DNA of 64,000 nucleotides from Runella sp. CRIBMP (GTDB lineage Bacteria; Bacteroidota; Bacteroidia; Cytophagales; Spirosomataceae): NCBI RefSeq assembly GCF_009905605.1, contig NZ_JAAAKZ010000005.1, positions 186,001 to 250,000 on the forward strand, written 5' to 3'. Below, one piece after another: positions 16,155 to 25,426 of this stretch. The number at the start of each line of letters is the position of its first letter. The first letter of the stretch is position 1. A program made the position numbers and the translations under genes. The notes under the pieces were generated by a model. It was not told the origin of the DNA, made no database searches, and saw only the letters and a list, made by a program, of their open reading frames with translations.

Positions 16155-17069
16155 ATGAGCACACGAACGCTGGATGTTGCAAGAGTAAGACAATACGGTA
16201 ATTTAGAGTTTCTAGCTCGGCAGTTGGTTGAAGGTTTTATCACGGGTCTTCATAAGTCTCCCTTCCACGGTTTTTCGGTCGAGTTTGCCGAACACCGACT
16301 CTACAATACGGGCGAGAGTACACGGCATATCGACTGGAAAGTGTACGGCAAAACCGACCGGCTGTTTGTAAAACGCTACGAAGAAGAGACCAATCTACGC
16401 TGTCACTTGTTGATTGATACGTCGTCGTCGATGTATTATCCTGAGCCTAATCACGATAAGATTACCTTCAGTGCGATGGCAGCGGCGAGCATTGCCAATC
16501 TTCTCCAGCGCCAGAAAGACGCCGTCAGTCTGTGTACTTTTTCGGATACAATTGAAATTCAGACGCCGATTAAATCAACTCCTTCCCACGTCCATAAGAT
16601 TTTTTTGGACTTGGAAGGGATTCTTCAAAAACCCAAAGAACAGCGCAAAACGGCCGTGGCTGATGTGCTACACTTGATTGCTGAGAAAATCCACAAACGG
16701 TCGCTGGTTGTCATTTTCAGCGATATGTTTGAAGATATTAATCAAACAGAGCGCATTTTTTCGGCCATGCAGCACCTGCGTCACAACCTGCACGAAGTAC
16801 TGTTGTTTCACGTTACTGACCGTCGCACCGAAGAAGAATTTGCGTTTGATGACCGTCCGTACGAGTTCATCGATTTGGAATCGGGAGAAAAAGTAAAAGT
16901 TCAGCCCGGACAAGTCAAAAAGCAGTACCAAGAAGCGGTCAAAAAATATTATCAGGAGTTAAAATTAAAATGCGGTCAGTATAAAATTGACTTTATAGAA
17001 GCCGACGTAGCCAAAGGCTACGACCAAATCCTGTCGGCTTATTTGGTAAAGAGAAACAAGATGCGTTGA
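16155..17069 (+). CDS. DUF58 domain protein
   Basis: 304 residues, without membrane segments. The DUF58 core is seen in HRLYNTGESTRHIDWKVYGK and KRYEEETNLRCHLLIDTSSS; the latter is a vWA-like fold whose DTSSS resembles a MIDAS site. In many bacteria DUF58 proteins work with MoxR AAA ATPases and vWA membrane proteins (BatA/BatB), but no MoxR gene is adjacent here. It starts 18 nt after the RlpA-like gene, and its stop is 53 nt before the lipoprotein start, so the three are probably one transcript. Confidence 0.88.
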   Translation: MSTRTLDVARVRQYGNLEFLARQLVEGFITGLHKSPFHGFSVEFAEHRLYNTGESTRHIDWKVYGKTDRLFVKRYEEETNLRCHLLIDTSSSMYYPEPNHDKITFSAMAAASIANLLQRQKDAVSLCTFSDTIEIQTPIKSTPSHVHKIFLDLEGILQKPKEQRKTAVADVLHLIAEKIHKRSLVVIFSDMFEDINQTERIFSAMQHLRHNLHEVLLFHVTDRRTEEEFAFDDRPYEFIDLESGEKVKVQPGQVKKQYQEAVKKYYQELKLKCGQYKIDFIEADVAKGYDQILSAYLVKRNKMR

Positions 17070-17122
17070 GAAGGGAAATTACCAAAAACCTGTTTATTTT
17101 TGCCCCTTTACATCCAACGAAT

Positions 17123-18277
17123 ATGAAGCACTCTTTTACCGCCATTTTTGTCTTCCTTCTTTTATTTACGTTTTGTTTTATCGGTTGTAAATCCGCAAAA
17201 AAAGCCTTCAAACGCGGTGATTATGATGAATCGGTGCTAAGAGCTGCCGAAAAACTTCGTGACAGCCCAACGAATTCATCTGCTGGAGAGATTCTCAAGC
17301 AGGCCTATCCATTGGCACTTCAACAAAACTTGGACGACGTAGCTCGCTACCAAAACGCCCCTGAAGCCTTTCATTTTGAGCCAGTGGTTGACGCCTACGT
17401 ACGTCTCAATCGGCTATATGATGCCTTGCGCAAATGCCCAGCTTGCGAGCGTTTGGTTACCGTTCGGAGTTTCATTCCAGAAGAACGAGAAGCCCGCGAA
17501 AAAGCGGCATCTGAACGTTATGAAGCGGGTATGCTGTCGATGCAGAACAAAGAAAATCGACAGATGGCGCGTCAGGCGTATGAACATTTTGAATCTGCCA
17601 ACGCCTTGCTCGGCGGCTTTAAAAACGTTCAATCTATGCTGGATGAGTCGTACGAATACGCTTCGTTTAAAGTAGTTGTAGAGCAGGTATTGGTCACCTC
17701 GCGGGCGTATCAATTGAGCAACGAATACTTTCAAAATAAGGTCAACGAGTTTTTACAAACCAATAAGCGTCTCAATAAATTTGTACGGTTTTATTCTCCA
17801 CAAGAGGCCTCAAGTACGCGCCTCAAACCCGACCACGTCATAAAGCTAGAATTTGATGATTTTGTAGTGGGTCAGACCCTCATTCAATCCAATACCGACC
17901 TAGTGACCAGCAAAGACTCCGTTAAAGTGGGCGAAACGACCGTTAATGGCAAGAAAATACCAGTTTATAACAAAGTGACGGCCAAACTGACCCGCACCCG
18001 TAAATCGGTGCTGTCGTCAGGGTTGTTGGACATGCAAGTGATGGATTTCCGCAACAAGTCGGTGGTAACGCAGGAGAAATTCAGAGGAGATTTTACGTGG
18101 GTATGCGAATGGGCCAATTTTAACGGCGATGAGCGTGCTTTGACCGCTGAACAGAAACGTCTATGCAGTGTTCGAGAAATCAACCCTCCGCCCCCACAAC
18201 AGCTTTTCATTGAGTTCAGTAAGCCCATTTACGACCGCCTTACGAGCAAAATTCGGGATTATTATAAGAATTATTGA
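17123..18277 (+). CDS. Lipoprotein of unknown function
   Basis: 384 residues. The ATG at 17123 starts a signal peptide with a lipobox (FIGC, Cys22), so the protein is an outer-membrane or periplasmic lipoprotein. The first 120 residues are helical and TPR-like (AFKRGDYDESVLRAAEKL), with a C-P-A-C pair in RKCPACERL. The second half is beta-rich and contains strands such as HVIKLEFDDFVVGQ and YNKVTAKLTRTRKS. I do not recognise the family, though the pattern fits conserved Bacteroidota lipoproteins. An earlier TTG (17066) overlapping the DUF58 stop is possible but would hide the signal peptide. Confidence 0.75.
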   Translation: MKHSFTAIFVFLLLFTFCFIGCKSAKKAFKRGDYDESVLRAAEKLRDSPTNSSAGEILKQAYPLALQQNLDDVARYQNAPEAFHFEPVVDAYVRLNRLYDALRKCPACERLVTVRSFIPEEREAREKAASERYEAGMLSMQNKENRQMARQAYEHFESANALLGGFKNVQSMLDESYEYASFKVVVEQVLVTSRAYQLSNEYFQNKVNEFLQTNKRLNKFVRFYSPQEASSTRLKPDHVIKLEFDDFVVGQTLIQSNTDLVTSKDSVKVGETTVNGKKIPVYNKVTAKLTRTRKSVLSSGLLDMQVMDFRNKSVVTQEKFRGDFTWVCEWANFNGDERALTAEQKRLCSVREINPPPPQQLFIEFSKPIYDRLTSKIRDYYKNY

Positions 18278-18364
18278 GGGGGTATAGCAAAAATTTTGAT
18301 TGCGTTGGGTTGTGAGCAACCAAGCACACCAACACTGTAAGCAGCCGAGGACACAAGTATTTTC

Positions 18365-18412
18365 ATCAAAAAGCCCCCCTCTGGAAATGATTCCAGAGGG
18401 GGGCTTTTTGAT
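18365..18412. terminator. Bidirectional intrinsic terminator
   Basis: Perfect 22-bp stem (18365-18386 with 18391-18412), loop ATGA, with AAAAA and TTTTT at the arms. It separates the lipoprotein gene from the convergent carbohydrate cluster. Confidence 0.93.
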
Positions 18413-18425
18413 AAGAACAAACCGT

Positions 18426-19622
18426 TTATAGCTTCAATTTGATTCTCATTCTTCCCAAAACTGCCGCAATACCAATCACAATAAAGGCATAAATCAAGGA
18501 CTTTAGAAGCCCCACTACCCCATAACTGAGCGCTTCGGGCAGGCGGAACGGCAGTAAATTGGCCACGCTGTAATAAACGTAAGGAATCAAATAACACGTC
18601 AGCGTGGCAGTTCCCGCGACCTTAATGGGAGCAAACCACTTGGCTTTTCCCCGCAAATCCACCCAAAAATAAATCCCCGCAAACAGCATAAAGGCAATAC
18701 CACTGCATAAGAACACCCACGTAGGTGTAGCCTGAATTTTAGAAATGATAAAGAAGTTTCTCAACAATAATCCTATCAATACCATAGCCACGCCAATCGT
18801 CGTAAAAATGGAAGGAACCTGTATTTTTCTATTTTTTTTGTACAACCATTCCATCAATAGCGTAGCTAACAAGCCCGTCATGGCGAAGGCATGAAAGGCT
18901 CCGTTGCCCAATATCCAGTCTTGTGGTCCTGAAGGCCAAAGGGCTTTCAACCACCCCGCATGACCCGCAATCGTAAAAAAAGTAAAAACACCCCAGGCAA
19001 TAAGTAACCCAATGCTGCTTTTGTAAGCAAATAAATAGAGAATCGCACACGTCAGGTAGGTCCAACCGATAAGGCCCAAAATACCCCACCACTGCGGCCT
19101 CATACCTACGAGTGCGTCGGCCTCACCGCTTCTGAAAATATACGCCAGATAACACAGCAATATGATTCCCAAGATTTGTAGCCCAATAAAGAGGTACTTT
19201 TGTGCACCCTCACTTTTTGGATACACATTCCAAATCAGGAAAAAGCCCGCAACCATCAAAATCTGAAACCATTCGCTCTCCATACCCGTGGCGGCTGAGT
19301 TAATTTCAGGGACATTGACCGTAAAAACTCCCATGATAATCAGGGCAATGGAGCGCAAAATGATATGTTTGAGTATCAGCCCTTGGCTGTCTCCCTTTGC
19401 GATGCGGTTTTGAATGGCAAAAGGAATCGCCATTCCCAAAATAAACAGAAAACACGGAAAAATTACATCTGAAAACCCCAGCAAATCCTCATCGGCTTTG
19501 GCGTGTTGGAGCCAGTACGGGATTCCTGACAATAACCAAAAATCGTTGACAAAAATCATGAGAAGCATGGTCAGGGCACGAAATGCGTCGATTGACGGTA
19601 CTCGCTTTAGGGCAACTTGCAC
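18426..19622 (-). CDS. DUF5009 / HGSNAT-like membrane acyltransferase
   Basis: 398 residues with about 10-11 membrane helices. The N-terminal VPSIDAFRALTMLLMIFVND and GFSDVIFPCFLFILGMAIPF match the NagX / heparan-alpha-glucosaminide N-acetyltransferase group, which moves acetyl groups onto glucosamine ends across membranes in eukaryotes; bacterial members are mostly uncharacterised. The start is GTG at 19622, since no suitable ATG exists upstream. It follows the GH20 gene by 18 nt, so a role in amino-sugar or oligosaccharide handling is a reasonable inference. Confidence 0.82.
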   Translation of the reverse strand: MQVALKRVPSIDAFRALTMLLMIFVNDFWLLSGIPYWLQHAKADEDLLGFSDVIFPCFLFILGMAIPFAIQNRIAKGDSQGLILKHIILRSIALIIMGVFTVNVPEINSAATGMESEWFQILMVAGFFLIWNVYPKSEGAQKYLFIGLQILGIILLCYLAYIFRSGEADALVGMRPQWWGILGLIGWTYLTCAILYLFAYKSSIGLLIAWGVFTFFTIAGHAGWLKALWPSGPQDWILGNGAFHAFAMTGLLATLLMEWLYKKNRKIQVPSIFTTIGVAMVLIGLLLRNFFIISKIQATPTWVFLCSGIAFMLFAGIYFWVDLRGKAKWFAPIKVAGTATLTCYLIPYVYYSVANLLPFRLPEALSYGVVGLLKSLIYAFIVIGIAAVLGRMRIKLKL

Positions 19623-19640
19623 GTGAGATATGGGTTTTGT

Positions 19641-20750
19641 TTATTGGCTTACTTTCTTGATTTCTTCATACATGGTTTTGAAGCAATTGGAAGGCGTATT
19701 TTCACCCGCCTTTTCGTTGACTTTTATCCCGTAAAATTCATCCAAAAACGCCCCCGCAGGCGACCATACGGTTTGCATCATGCCAAAAAAGCGCGGTTTC
19801 ATTTCTTTGGTGGCCGTTGTTCTGAATTTTAGCATGTCATGGGTCTGGGCCACGGCAATTTTTGGTTTTCTCCAAGGGCACGTGATGACGTTGAAGCCTT
19901 TCATGGCAAAATACACAGCAGTTTGGTCGGGGCGTTCGTAATGCCAATCGCAAATGACCACGTCTTTGGCAATCAAATCAACCGCCTGATGCGTATTGTT
20001 CATGCTTGCCTCCCATTCACCTAGTCCCGTGGTTTTGCCGTCGATGAGGCGGTCGCCCCATATCCAAAGTTTTCGGTCTTTCAAAGCCAAATGATTCCTA
20101 ATGGCGTTGACTTCTCCCGCAAACAACTCTGCTTTATTGCGGCCGCTGCAACGCGGACATTTATCGTCGCCGATGTAAAAAACTTCGTCCATTCCCGCGT
20201 GAAAAGCATTGCTTTCAAAAACATCGCAGATTTCATCGACCAAATCAAACACCACTTTATGCACACCGGGATGCAGGGGGCAGTAGCTTTTGCAGTACAA
20301 ACCGTCGGCGTTGGGCCACACGTACTTTTCGGGCATTTTTACGTGAGGTGTTTCATCAAATTCAGGATAGACCCTCAGCAGGTTATAAGTCGTTGTAGCC
20401 CATGATTGGTGGCCCAGCAAGTTGATTTGTGGAATAATCTGGATGTTATTTTTCCGACAAGCCGCCACCAACTTTTTTACCTCTCGGCGCGACAAAGCAA
20501 TACTGTCCCGCAACTCGGGGTGGCTTTCAAATTGATAATTAAAATCCACGCGAAGAATCAGCGTATTAACTTGACGGGGAGCCAATTCTTCGTTAATAAA
20601 TTTAACGAAAGCATCCACTTGCTTCGACTGCGGAGCCCCAATGCAAAAACCCCGAATGGGCAATAAACTATCCAATTTTGTGGACTGTGCCCTCAGAATT
20701 GGGCTAAAAAAGGAAAGAAAAAAGAAGAAAGATAAAAGGCGTTTTTTCAT
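19641..20750 (-). CDS. Secreted family-20-like glycoside hydrolase
   Basis: 369 residues from ATG 20750, which starts a signal peptide (MKKRLLSFFFFLSFFSP). The barrel includes IQIIPQINLLGHQSW (substrate-binding region) and FHAGMDEVF, in which Asp-Glu is the GH20 catalytic pair for hexosaminidase with substrate-assisted chemistry. The auxiliary GH20b domain is absent, so the protein is a single compact barrel. Cysteine pairs occur at CKSYCP and CPRCSG. The likely substrate is a beta-N-acetylhexosaminide; the small size leaves this uncertain. It lies between the GH13 and DUF5009 genes on the same strand. Confidence 0.82.
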   Translation of the reverse strand: MKKRLLSFFFFLSFFSPILRAQSTKLDSLLPIRGFCIGAPQSKQVDAFVKFINEELAPRQVNTLILRVDFNYQFESHPELRDSIALSRREVKKLVAACRKNNIQIIPQINLLGHQSWATTTYNLLRVYPEFDETPHVKMPEKYVWPNADGLYCKSYCPLHPGVHKVVFDLVDEICDVFESNAFHAGMDEVFYIGDDKCPRCSGRNKAELFAGEVNAIRNHLALKDRKLWIWGDRLIDGKTTGLGEWEASMNNTHQAVDLIAKDVVICDWHYERPDQTAVYFAMKGFNVITCPWRKPKIAVAQTHDMLKFRTTATKEMKPRFFGMMQTVWSPAGAFLDEFYGIKVNEKAGENTPSNCFKTMYEEIKKVSQ

Positions 20751-20855
20751 TGATGAGAAGGGTTTGGCAAGCAAAGAATCCTGAAAATAAAAGTGAATAT
20801 AGCCCGCAAGCTACTGCTAACACTTTTCGTAACAAATGGACTTTGTATAAATACA

Positions 20856-20898
20856 TCAGGCTTTTCTCCAACCAAAAAAATCTCGGAGAAAAGCCTGA
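20856..20898 (-). terminator. Hairpin after the GH13 gene
   Basis: Perfect 14-bp inverted repeat TCAGGCTTTTCTCC / GGAGAAAAGCCTGA with a 15-nt loop, 20 nt after the GH13 stop. No T-tract follows on the minus strand, so it may be a processing or mRNA-stabilising hairpin within the operon rather than a terminator. Confidence 0.5.
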
Positions 20899-20917
20899 CA
20901 AATACGCGCTTTAAGTA

Positions 20918-22738
20918 TTATTTCGATGATTTTATCTCAAAAATCCGAACGCTGTTTTCACTCATGTTGACTGGTACACCCTGCGCGGCTTCGACGGTGA
21001 GCGTTTGGGGATGATTAAAAATTTCTGTCAGCGTGTATTTCCCCGTTGCCGAAAGTCCCATTGTTTCCCACGCATGGGCGGGGATTTTGACGGTGGTCTG
21101 TGCGCCATTATGCAAATCAAAATTACAAACAATCAACAATTTTTGTTTGTCAGAATGACGCAGGTATACATAGTGTTTGGCGTCGTTGTAACCAGCACTT
21201 TGGCCGTTGTTGTTGGCGTACTGCAAGTCGTAAAACGCTCCATTTTGGATGGCATCACTTTTGTTAATCAATTTTAATAAATCAGCGTAAAATTTACGCA
21301 GCTTTTGTTGGTCTTCGGTGAGTTTGCCACCGTCAAATTTTCCACCGTTGACCCACGCTTGGTATTCGGGCACGCCCCAATAATCAAACATCGTTGTGCG
21401 GCCGTCTTCTCCCGAAAAACCTTCGGCAACGGTGGGTGTCACGCCCACTTCCTGCCCAAAATACAACATCAAAGGCCCCGTATGAAGCGTGGCCGAAACC
21501 ACCATGGCGGGAATGGCATAAAACGGGTTTTTAGCAAAATACTGGGAGGCAATGCGCTGCTCGTCGTGGTTTTCCAGAAAACGTAGCATTCGATTGGCAA
21601 AATCGCCCGATTCTTGTTGCCACACCCGCGTTATATCAGCGGTATGCCCGTGCCCTTCCATCAAGCGGCGCAGCGAATCGTAGAGACCTACTTTGTCGTA
21701 GAGGTAATCAAACTTGCCGTTAAAAAGATAATTGCGGTACTCGGCAGGATTGTAGATTTCGGCAATAAAAATCACCGCAGGATTTGCCTTTTTAACTTCA
21801 GGAATCACCCACCCCCAAAACTCAAAAGGCACCATTTCGGCCATGTCGCAACGGAAGCCATCGACACCCTTGGCCGCCCAATAGAGCAAAATATCCCGCA
21901 TTTTGAGCCAAGTACTCGGAATCGGGTCAAAATGACGGCTGCGATTGTTGAGATAATCGACGCCGTAATTTAACTTAACGGTTTCAAACCAGTCATTGAT
22001 GCTGGGTTTAGCCGAAAACACGTCGTTTCCCGTAGCTTTGGCGGGAAATTCTTCGTACGGAAAAGTTGAAATCCCCGGCGGCACAGGCACGTTGTCGGGA
22101 ACGAGGAATTTTCGATTGGGCAGGTAGTAAAAATTATTTTGCGGATTAAACGCCTCTTCTACCTTATCGCCTTCCCCAAAGTCTTTTACGCCTTCGGGTT
22201 TCATGTCTGACTTATACTGCCGTGCCACGTGATTGGGCACAAAATCAATGATAACTTTCAGATTGGCTTTATGAGAGCGGGCCACCAACGCCTCAAACTC
22301 CGCCATTCTATTGCGTACATCTACCGCCAAATCAGGATTGACATCGTAATAATCTTTGATGGCATACGGCGAACCCGCAATTCCCTTCACTACATACGGG
22401 TTATCTTTGGGAATTCCGTAGGCCGAATAATCGGTCATGGTGGCATGTTCAATCACCCCAGTGTACCAAACGTGTGAAATACCGAACTTTTTCAGTTCTT
22501 TCAGGGCTTTGTCGGTAATGTCATTGAATTTGCCAGTGCCGTTTTCGTCACGCGTGCCGTAAAATTTATTGGTTGAATTCAGGTTACCAAACAGGCGAGT
22601 GTAGATTTGATAGAGTACAATTTTGTCAGTCTGAGGTGGGTTCATGCGAGGTTGAGAGTTAGGTGACGGCTGAGCTACTACACTTGTAACAAGCACATTA
22701 GCAGCAAGCCACAAAGCGGCTTTTATTGTAGTTTTCAT
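20918..22738 (-). CDS. Secreted alpha-amylase family (GH13) enzyme
   Basis: 606 residues with a signal peptide (MKTTIKAALWLAANVLVTSVVA). The four GH13 regions are present: VIIDFVPNHV (I), GVDGFRCDMAEM (II, nucleophile Asp), FIAEIYNP (III, acid/base Glu) and FLENHDEQR (IV). A C-terminal all-beta domain ends the protein. It cleaves alpha-glucosidic bonds, probably of starch or glycogen fragments, outside the cytoplasm. It has its own near-consensus promoter and heads the leftward cluster with GH20 and DUF5009. Confidence 0.93.
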   Translation of the reverse strand: MKTTIKAALWLAANVLVTSVVAQPSPNSQPRMNPPQTDKIVLYQIYTRLFGNLNSTNKFYGTRDENGTGKFNDITDKALKELKKFGISHVWYTGVIEHATMTDYSAYGIPKDNPYVVKGIAGSPYAIKDYYDVNPDLAVDVRNRMAEFEALVARSHKANLKVIIDFVPNHVARQYKSDMKPEGVKDFGEGDKVEEAFNPQNNFYYLPNRKFLVPDNVPVPPGISTFPYEEFPAKATGNDVFSAKPSINDWFETVKLNYGVDYLNNRSRHFDPIPSTWLKMRDILLYWAAKGVDGFRCDMAEMVPFEFWGWVIPEVKKANPAVIFIAEIYNPAEYRNYLFNGKFDYLYDKVGLYDSLRRLMEGHGHTADITRVWQQESGDFANRMLRFLENHDEQRIASQYFAKNPFYAIPAMVVSATLHTGPLMLYFGQEVGVTPTVAEGFSGEDGRTTMFDYWGVPEYQAWVNGGKFDGGKLTEDQQKLRKFYADLLKLINKSDAIQNGAFYDLQYANNNGQSAGYNDAKHYVYLRHSDKQKLLIVCNFDLHNGAQTTVKIPAHAWETMGLSATGKYTLTEIFNHPQTLTVEAAQGVPVNMSENSVRIFEIKSSK

Positions 22739-22770
22739 TCATCATAGGTTAAAAAAATAGGTACTTTTTT

Positions 22771-22801
22771 CAAAAATACGGGGATTCACCCATATTTGCA
22801 A
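22771..22801 (-). promoter_or_regulatory. Promoter of the GH13 gene (TTG / 20 nt / TATTTTTG)
   Basis: On the minus strand TTG is the complement of 22799-22801 and TATTTTTG that of 22771-22778, spaced 20 nt. It ends 1 nt before the ATG of the divergent glycosyltransferase gene, so the two may share or compete for the region. Confidence 0.65.
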
Positions 22802-22802
22802 C

Positions 22803-23927
22803 ATGCACAAACCAACCCCGCGTCCGCGAATTTTATTACTCAGTACGGTTCATACGGCCACAGATCCGCGCATTTCGGGGAAAATTGCTCCAAGCTTATC
22901 CACTCATTTTGACCTTTTTGTTGCCTTAGCTGTTGACCAAAACGACCAACGAAAATCTCCGACCAACCAACGTTTTATTGGTCTGCCCTACTTCCGTCAG
23001 CTCCTTTGGCGTGTGTTTTTTGTTCACCCCATCGTTCTGTGGAAGTTCCTATTTATCAGGCCGCAAATTGTGCACCTTTTCGTGGCTGAATTGTTGCCGT
23101 TGGCTTTTTTGTTTCGGTGGTTGGGGGCTGAAGTGGTGTATGAAGTTCAGGAGAATTTATACAAAAAATTTCCTCTCAAATCGTACAATCGAGGGTGGTT
23201 TTTCGAGCGTCTTTTTCGGTATTTCGACCACCAAGCGCGGCACGTATTCAAGTTTGTTTTTACCGAAGATGCCTATTTGAATGAGTACCAAAATCTTAGG
23301 AAGCCCCACGCCATTGTTCACAATTTTGCGTCTTCCGAATGGCTTTCATGGCCTTTTCCCGCACCAGATGTCCAACAACCCACCTTTTTTTACGCGGGTG
23401 TCATCAGTTTTGAGCGGGCGTTTGATACTCTGTTGCATGCCTTAGTCATTGTGAAAAGGAAACATCCAAGCGTACGGTTGCACCTTTTTGGCCACCTGCG
23501 CATTGCACAAAAATCCTTGGAGGAACGAAGCGACTACCGAGCAGTAAAGGAACAATTGATTTTTCACGGATACGCCCCGCAGGATGAAGCGTTTTTGTAC
23601 GCCCAAAAAGCCCTTGCGGGCATTGCCCTGCTCAAACCCGTCGGCGATTATGTCGATTCTTACCCCACCAAAATGTTTGATTACATGGCCTTGGGCTTGC
23701 CCGTTATCACATCCGACTTACCTTTATTGAAGGCGGTTATTGAGCCAAATCAATGCGGTTTTTGCGTTTCTCCCTACGACGCAGAAGCATTGGCCGCCGT
23801 AATGCTATCGAGCATTGAAAACCCTAAAACGCTACAAGCAATGGGAATAAATGGTCGTAAAGCCGTTAAAACAACGTATAACTGGGAAAATGAAGCAAAA
23901 AAATTACTGGAATTATACAGGCAATAA
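22803..23927 (+). CDS. Glycosyltransferase, GT4-like
   Basis: 374 residues of GT-B fold. The C-terminal half holds the nucleotide-sugar-binding pattern KMFDYMALGLPVITSDLP, and a G-x-x-x-x-x-R-x-F-D-like ISFERAFDTLLHAL lies before it. It transfers a sugar from an activated donor, probably in surface-polysaccharide synthesis. It is a lone gene, divergent from the GH13 gene and convergent with the oxidase subunit. Acceptor and donor are not deducible. Confidence 0.85.
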   Translation: MHKPTPRPRILLLSTVHTATDPRISGKIAPSLSTHFDLFVALAVDQNDQRKSPTNQRFIGLPYFRQLLWRVFFVHPIVLWKFLFIRPQIVHLFVAELLPLAFLFRWLGAEVVYEVQENLYKKFPLKSYNRGWFFERLFRYFDHQARHVFKFVFTEDAYLNEYQNLRKPHAIVHNFASSEWLSWPFPAPDVQQPTFFYAGVISFERAFDTLLHALVIVKRKHPSVRLHLFGHLRIAQKSLEERSDYRAVKEQLIFHGYAPQDEAFLYAQKALAGIALLKPVGDYVDSYPTKMFDYMALGLPVITSDLPLLKAVIEPNQCGFCVSPYDAEALAAVMLSSIENPKTLQAMGINGRKAVKTTYNWENEAKKLLELYRQ

Positions 23928-23955
23928 AGACTAGTCAAACTGTCACTATCGTTCA

Positions 23956-24588
23956 TTACAGCCCGTGATGATACAGCAAAAAGCCGAACAAATACAGCCA
24001 AAGCACATCTACAAAATGCCAATAGATAGTAATGAGCTTGATTTTGAGTTGATTGGGAGGGTTAACGCTAAAAACAAAAGCGTCGACATAGTTGCTATTT
24101 TTGAGCGACTGATATACGGCCCAACTCAGTACACCAATGCCAATCAAGATATGAAAAATGTGCAATCCAGAAAACAAATAAATGAACCCCGCCGAGGGGT
24201 TATTAAGGGTAGAAATACCCGCCTTGATGAGTTGATACCATCCCAAAAACTGAAGAATCACAAACAAAATTCCTAAAAAAAGCGTGGCAGCAATGTACCT
24301 TCTAAACTCAGGATAACGATCGGTGCGCAGGCTGTGATTGGCCAAATGTAGCGTGAGACTACTAACCAAAATGGCAACCGTACTGACCCAAAAAAGGCCC
24401 GGGAGCGGCACATCTGTCCAGTATACACCTGCCGATTTGCGCATGATGTAGACCGCTAACAGAATCGTAAAAATCAGAACACTCCCTCCAATGCCCAACC
24501 AAAGCATAAAGTTGAACGGCTCGCGCCGCTTAGTAAAGCGATTTTCTTTAACGATTGAAGCCTTCCCCATGATGATGCCTGCGTCCAA
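23956..24588 (-). CDS. Heme-copper oxidase subunit III
   Basis: 210 residues with five hydrophobic helices, the length of the short bacterial subunit III. The helix GFIYLFSGLHIFHILIGIG and the end ITIYWHFVDVLWLYLFGFLL carry the family's conserved H and WHFVD motif. It supports terminal oxidase assembly and turnover in the inner membrane. The start could also be the ATG at 24570. No subunits I, II or IV are near: it is an orphan copy, 9 nt behind ispE and apparently cotranscribed. Confidence 0.87.
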   Translation of the reverse strand: MDAGIIMGKASIVKENRFTKRREPFNFMLWLGIGGSVLIFTILLAVYIMRKSAGVYWTDVPLPGLFWVSTVAILVSSLTLHLANHSLRTDRYPEFRRYIAATLFLGILFVILQFLGWYQLIKAGISTLNNPSAGFIYLFSGLHIFHILIGIGVLSWAVYQSLKNSNYVDAFVFSVNPPNQLKIKLITIYWHFVDVLWLYLFGFLLYHHGL

Positions 24589-24597
24589 ACGGCTGAT

Positions 24598-25410
24598 TTA
24601 CGATGTTAACTCTCCTTGCCAAACGGTGTAGTGTGGCAAAATGTTCTGAAAATTGACCTCTTTCTCAAAAATTCCGTAAATTGTTGAACCTGACCCCGTC
24701 ATAGAGGCGTATTCCGCGCCCTGCTCATACATAAAGTTCTTCAATTCAGGCAAAATCGGATATTTCAGAAATAGACCTCTTTCAAAATCATTCTGTACAC
24801 AATGACGCCATTCCGACAGCGGGCGTTGCAAAGCTTCCAGCAAATTTACCGAAGGGGCCTGAGGTCTGACCCCCGCATAGGCTTCGGCCGTTGAAATATG
24901 AAGATTAGGATAGACCAAAACAATGTATTTCCCCTTGAGAGATAGAGAAATATCGGCAAATTGGTCGCCTTTTTCGTAGCAATAAACGGGTTTGTTTTGA
25001 ATAAAAAAGGCACAATCACTGCCCAATTTACGCGCATAATTTTCCAATGTCTCCGTTGGAAGTTGTAGATTATAGACTTGATTTAACAACGTAAGTGTAA
25101 ACGCGGCATCGGCAGAACCACCGCCCATCCCCGCCCCAATCGGAACAATTTTGAGAAGATGCATGGCCAAAGGCGGCAGTGCAAAATCATTTTTGAGCAA
25201 TTCGTAGGCCTTCACGCACAGGTTCTTGGCGGGGTCGCCAGGAATGTCAATCCCCGACGATGAAAAGCTGAATTCATGGGCGGGAATTACCTCCAGCACA
25301 TCACTCCAACCCACGGGATAAAAACAAGATTCAAGATTATGAAAACCGTCGGCACGTTTTTCGGTGATATGCAGGCCAATATTGATTTTGGCGTTTGGAA
25401 AGACAACCAT
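24598..25410 (-). CDS. ispE: 4-diphosphocytidyl-2-C-methyl-D-erythritol kinase
   Basis: 270 residues, GHMP kinase fold. ISPE phosphorylates CDP-methylerythritol in the MEP route to isoprenoids. The catalytic Lys is in the start NAKINIGLHI, the ATP loop is PIGAGMGGGSADAAF, the catalytic Asp lies in LGSDCAFF, and the late glycine motif is MTGSGSTIYGIF. The gene is followed after 9 nt by the oxidase subunit. Confidence 0.96.
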   Translation of the reverse strand: MVVFPNAKINIGLHITEKRADGFHNLESCFYPVGWSDVLEVIPAHEFSFSSSGIDIPGDPAKNLCVKAYELLKNDFALPPLAMHLLKIVPIGAGMGGGSADAAFTLTLLNQVYNLQLPTETLENYARKLGSDCAFFIQNKPVYCYEKGDQFADISLSLKGKYIVLVYPNLHISTAEAYAGVRPQAPSVNLLEALQRPLSEWRHCVQNDFERGLFLKYPILPELKNFMYEQGAEYASMTGSGSTIYGIFEKEVNFQNILPHYTVWQGELTS

Positions 25411-25426
25411 ACTTATAAAAGTGTCT

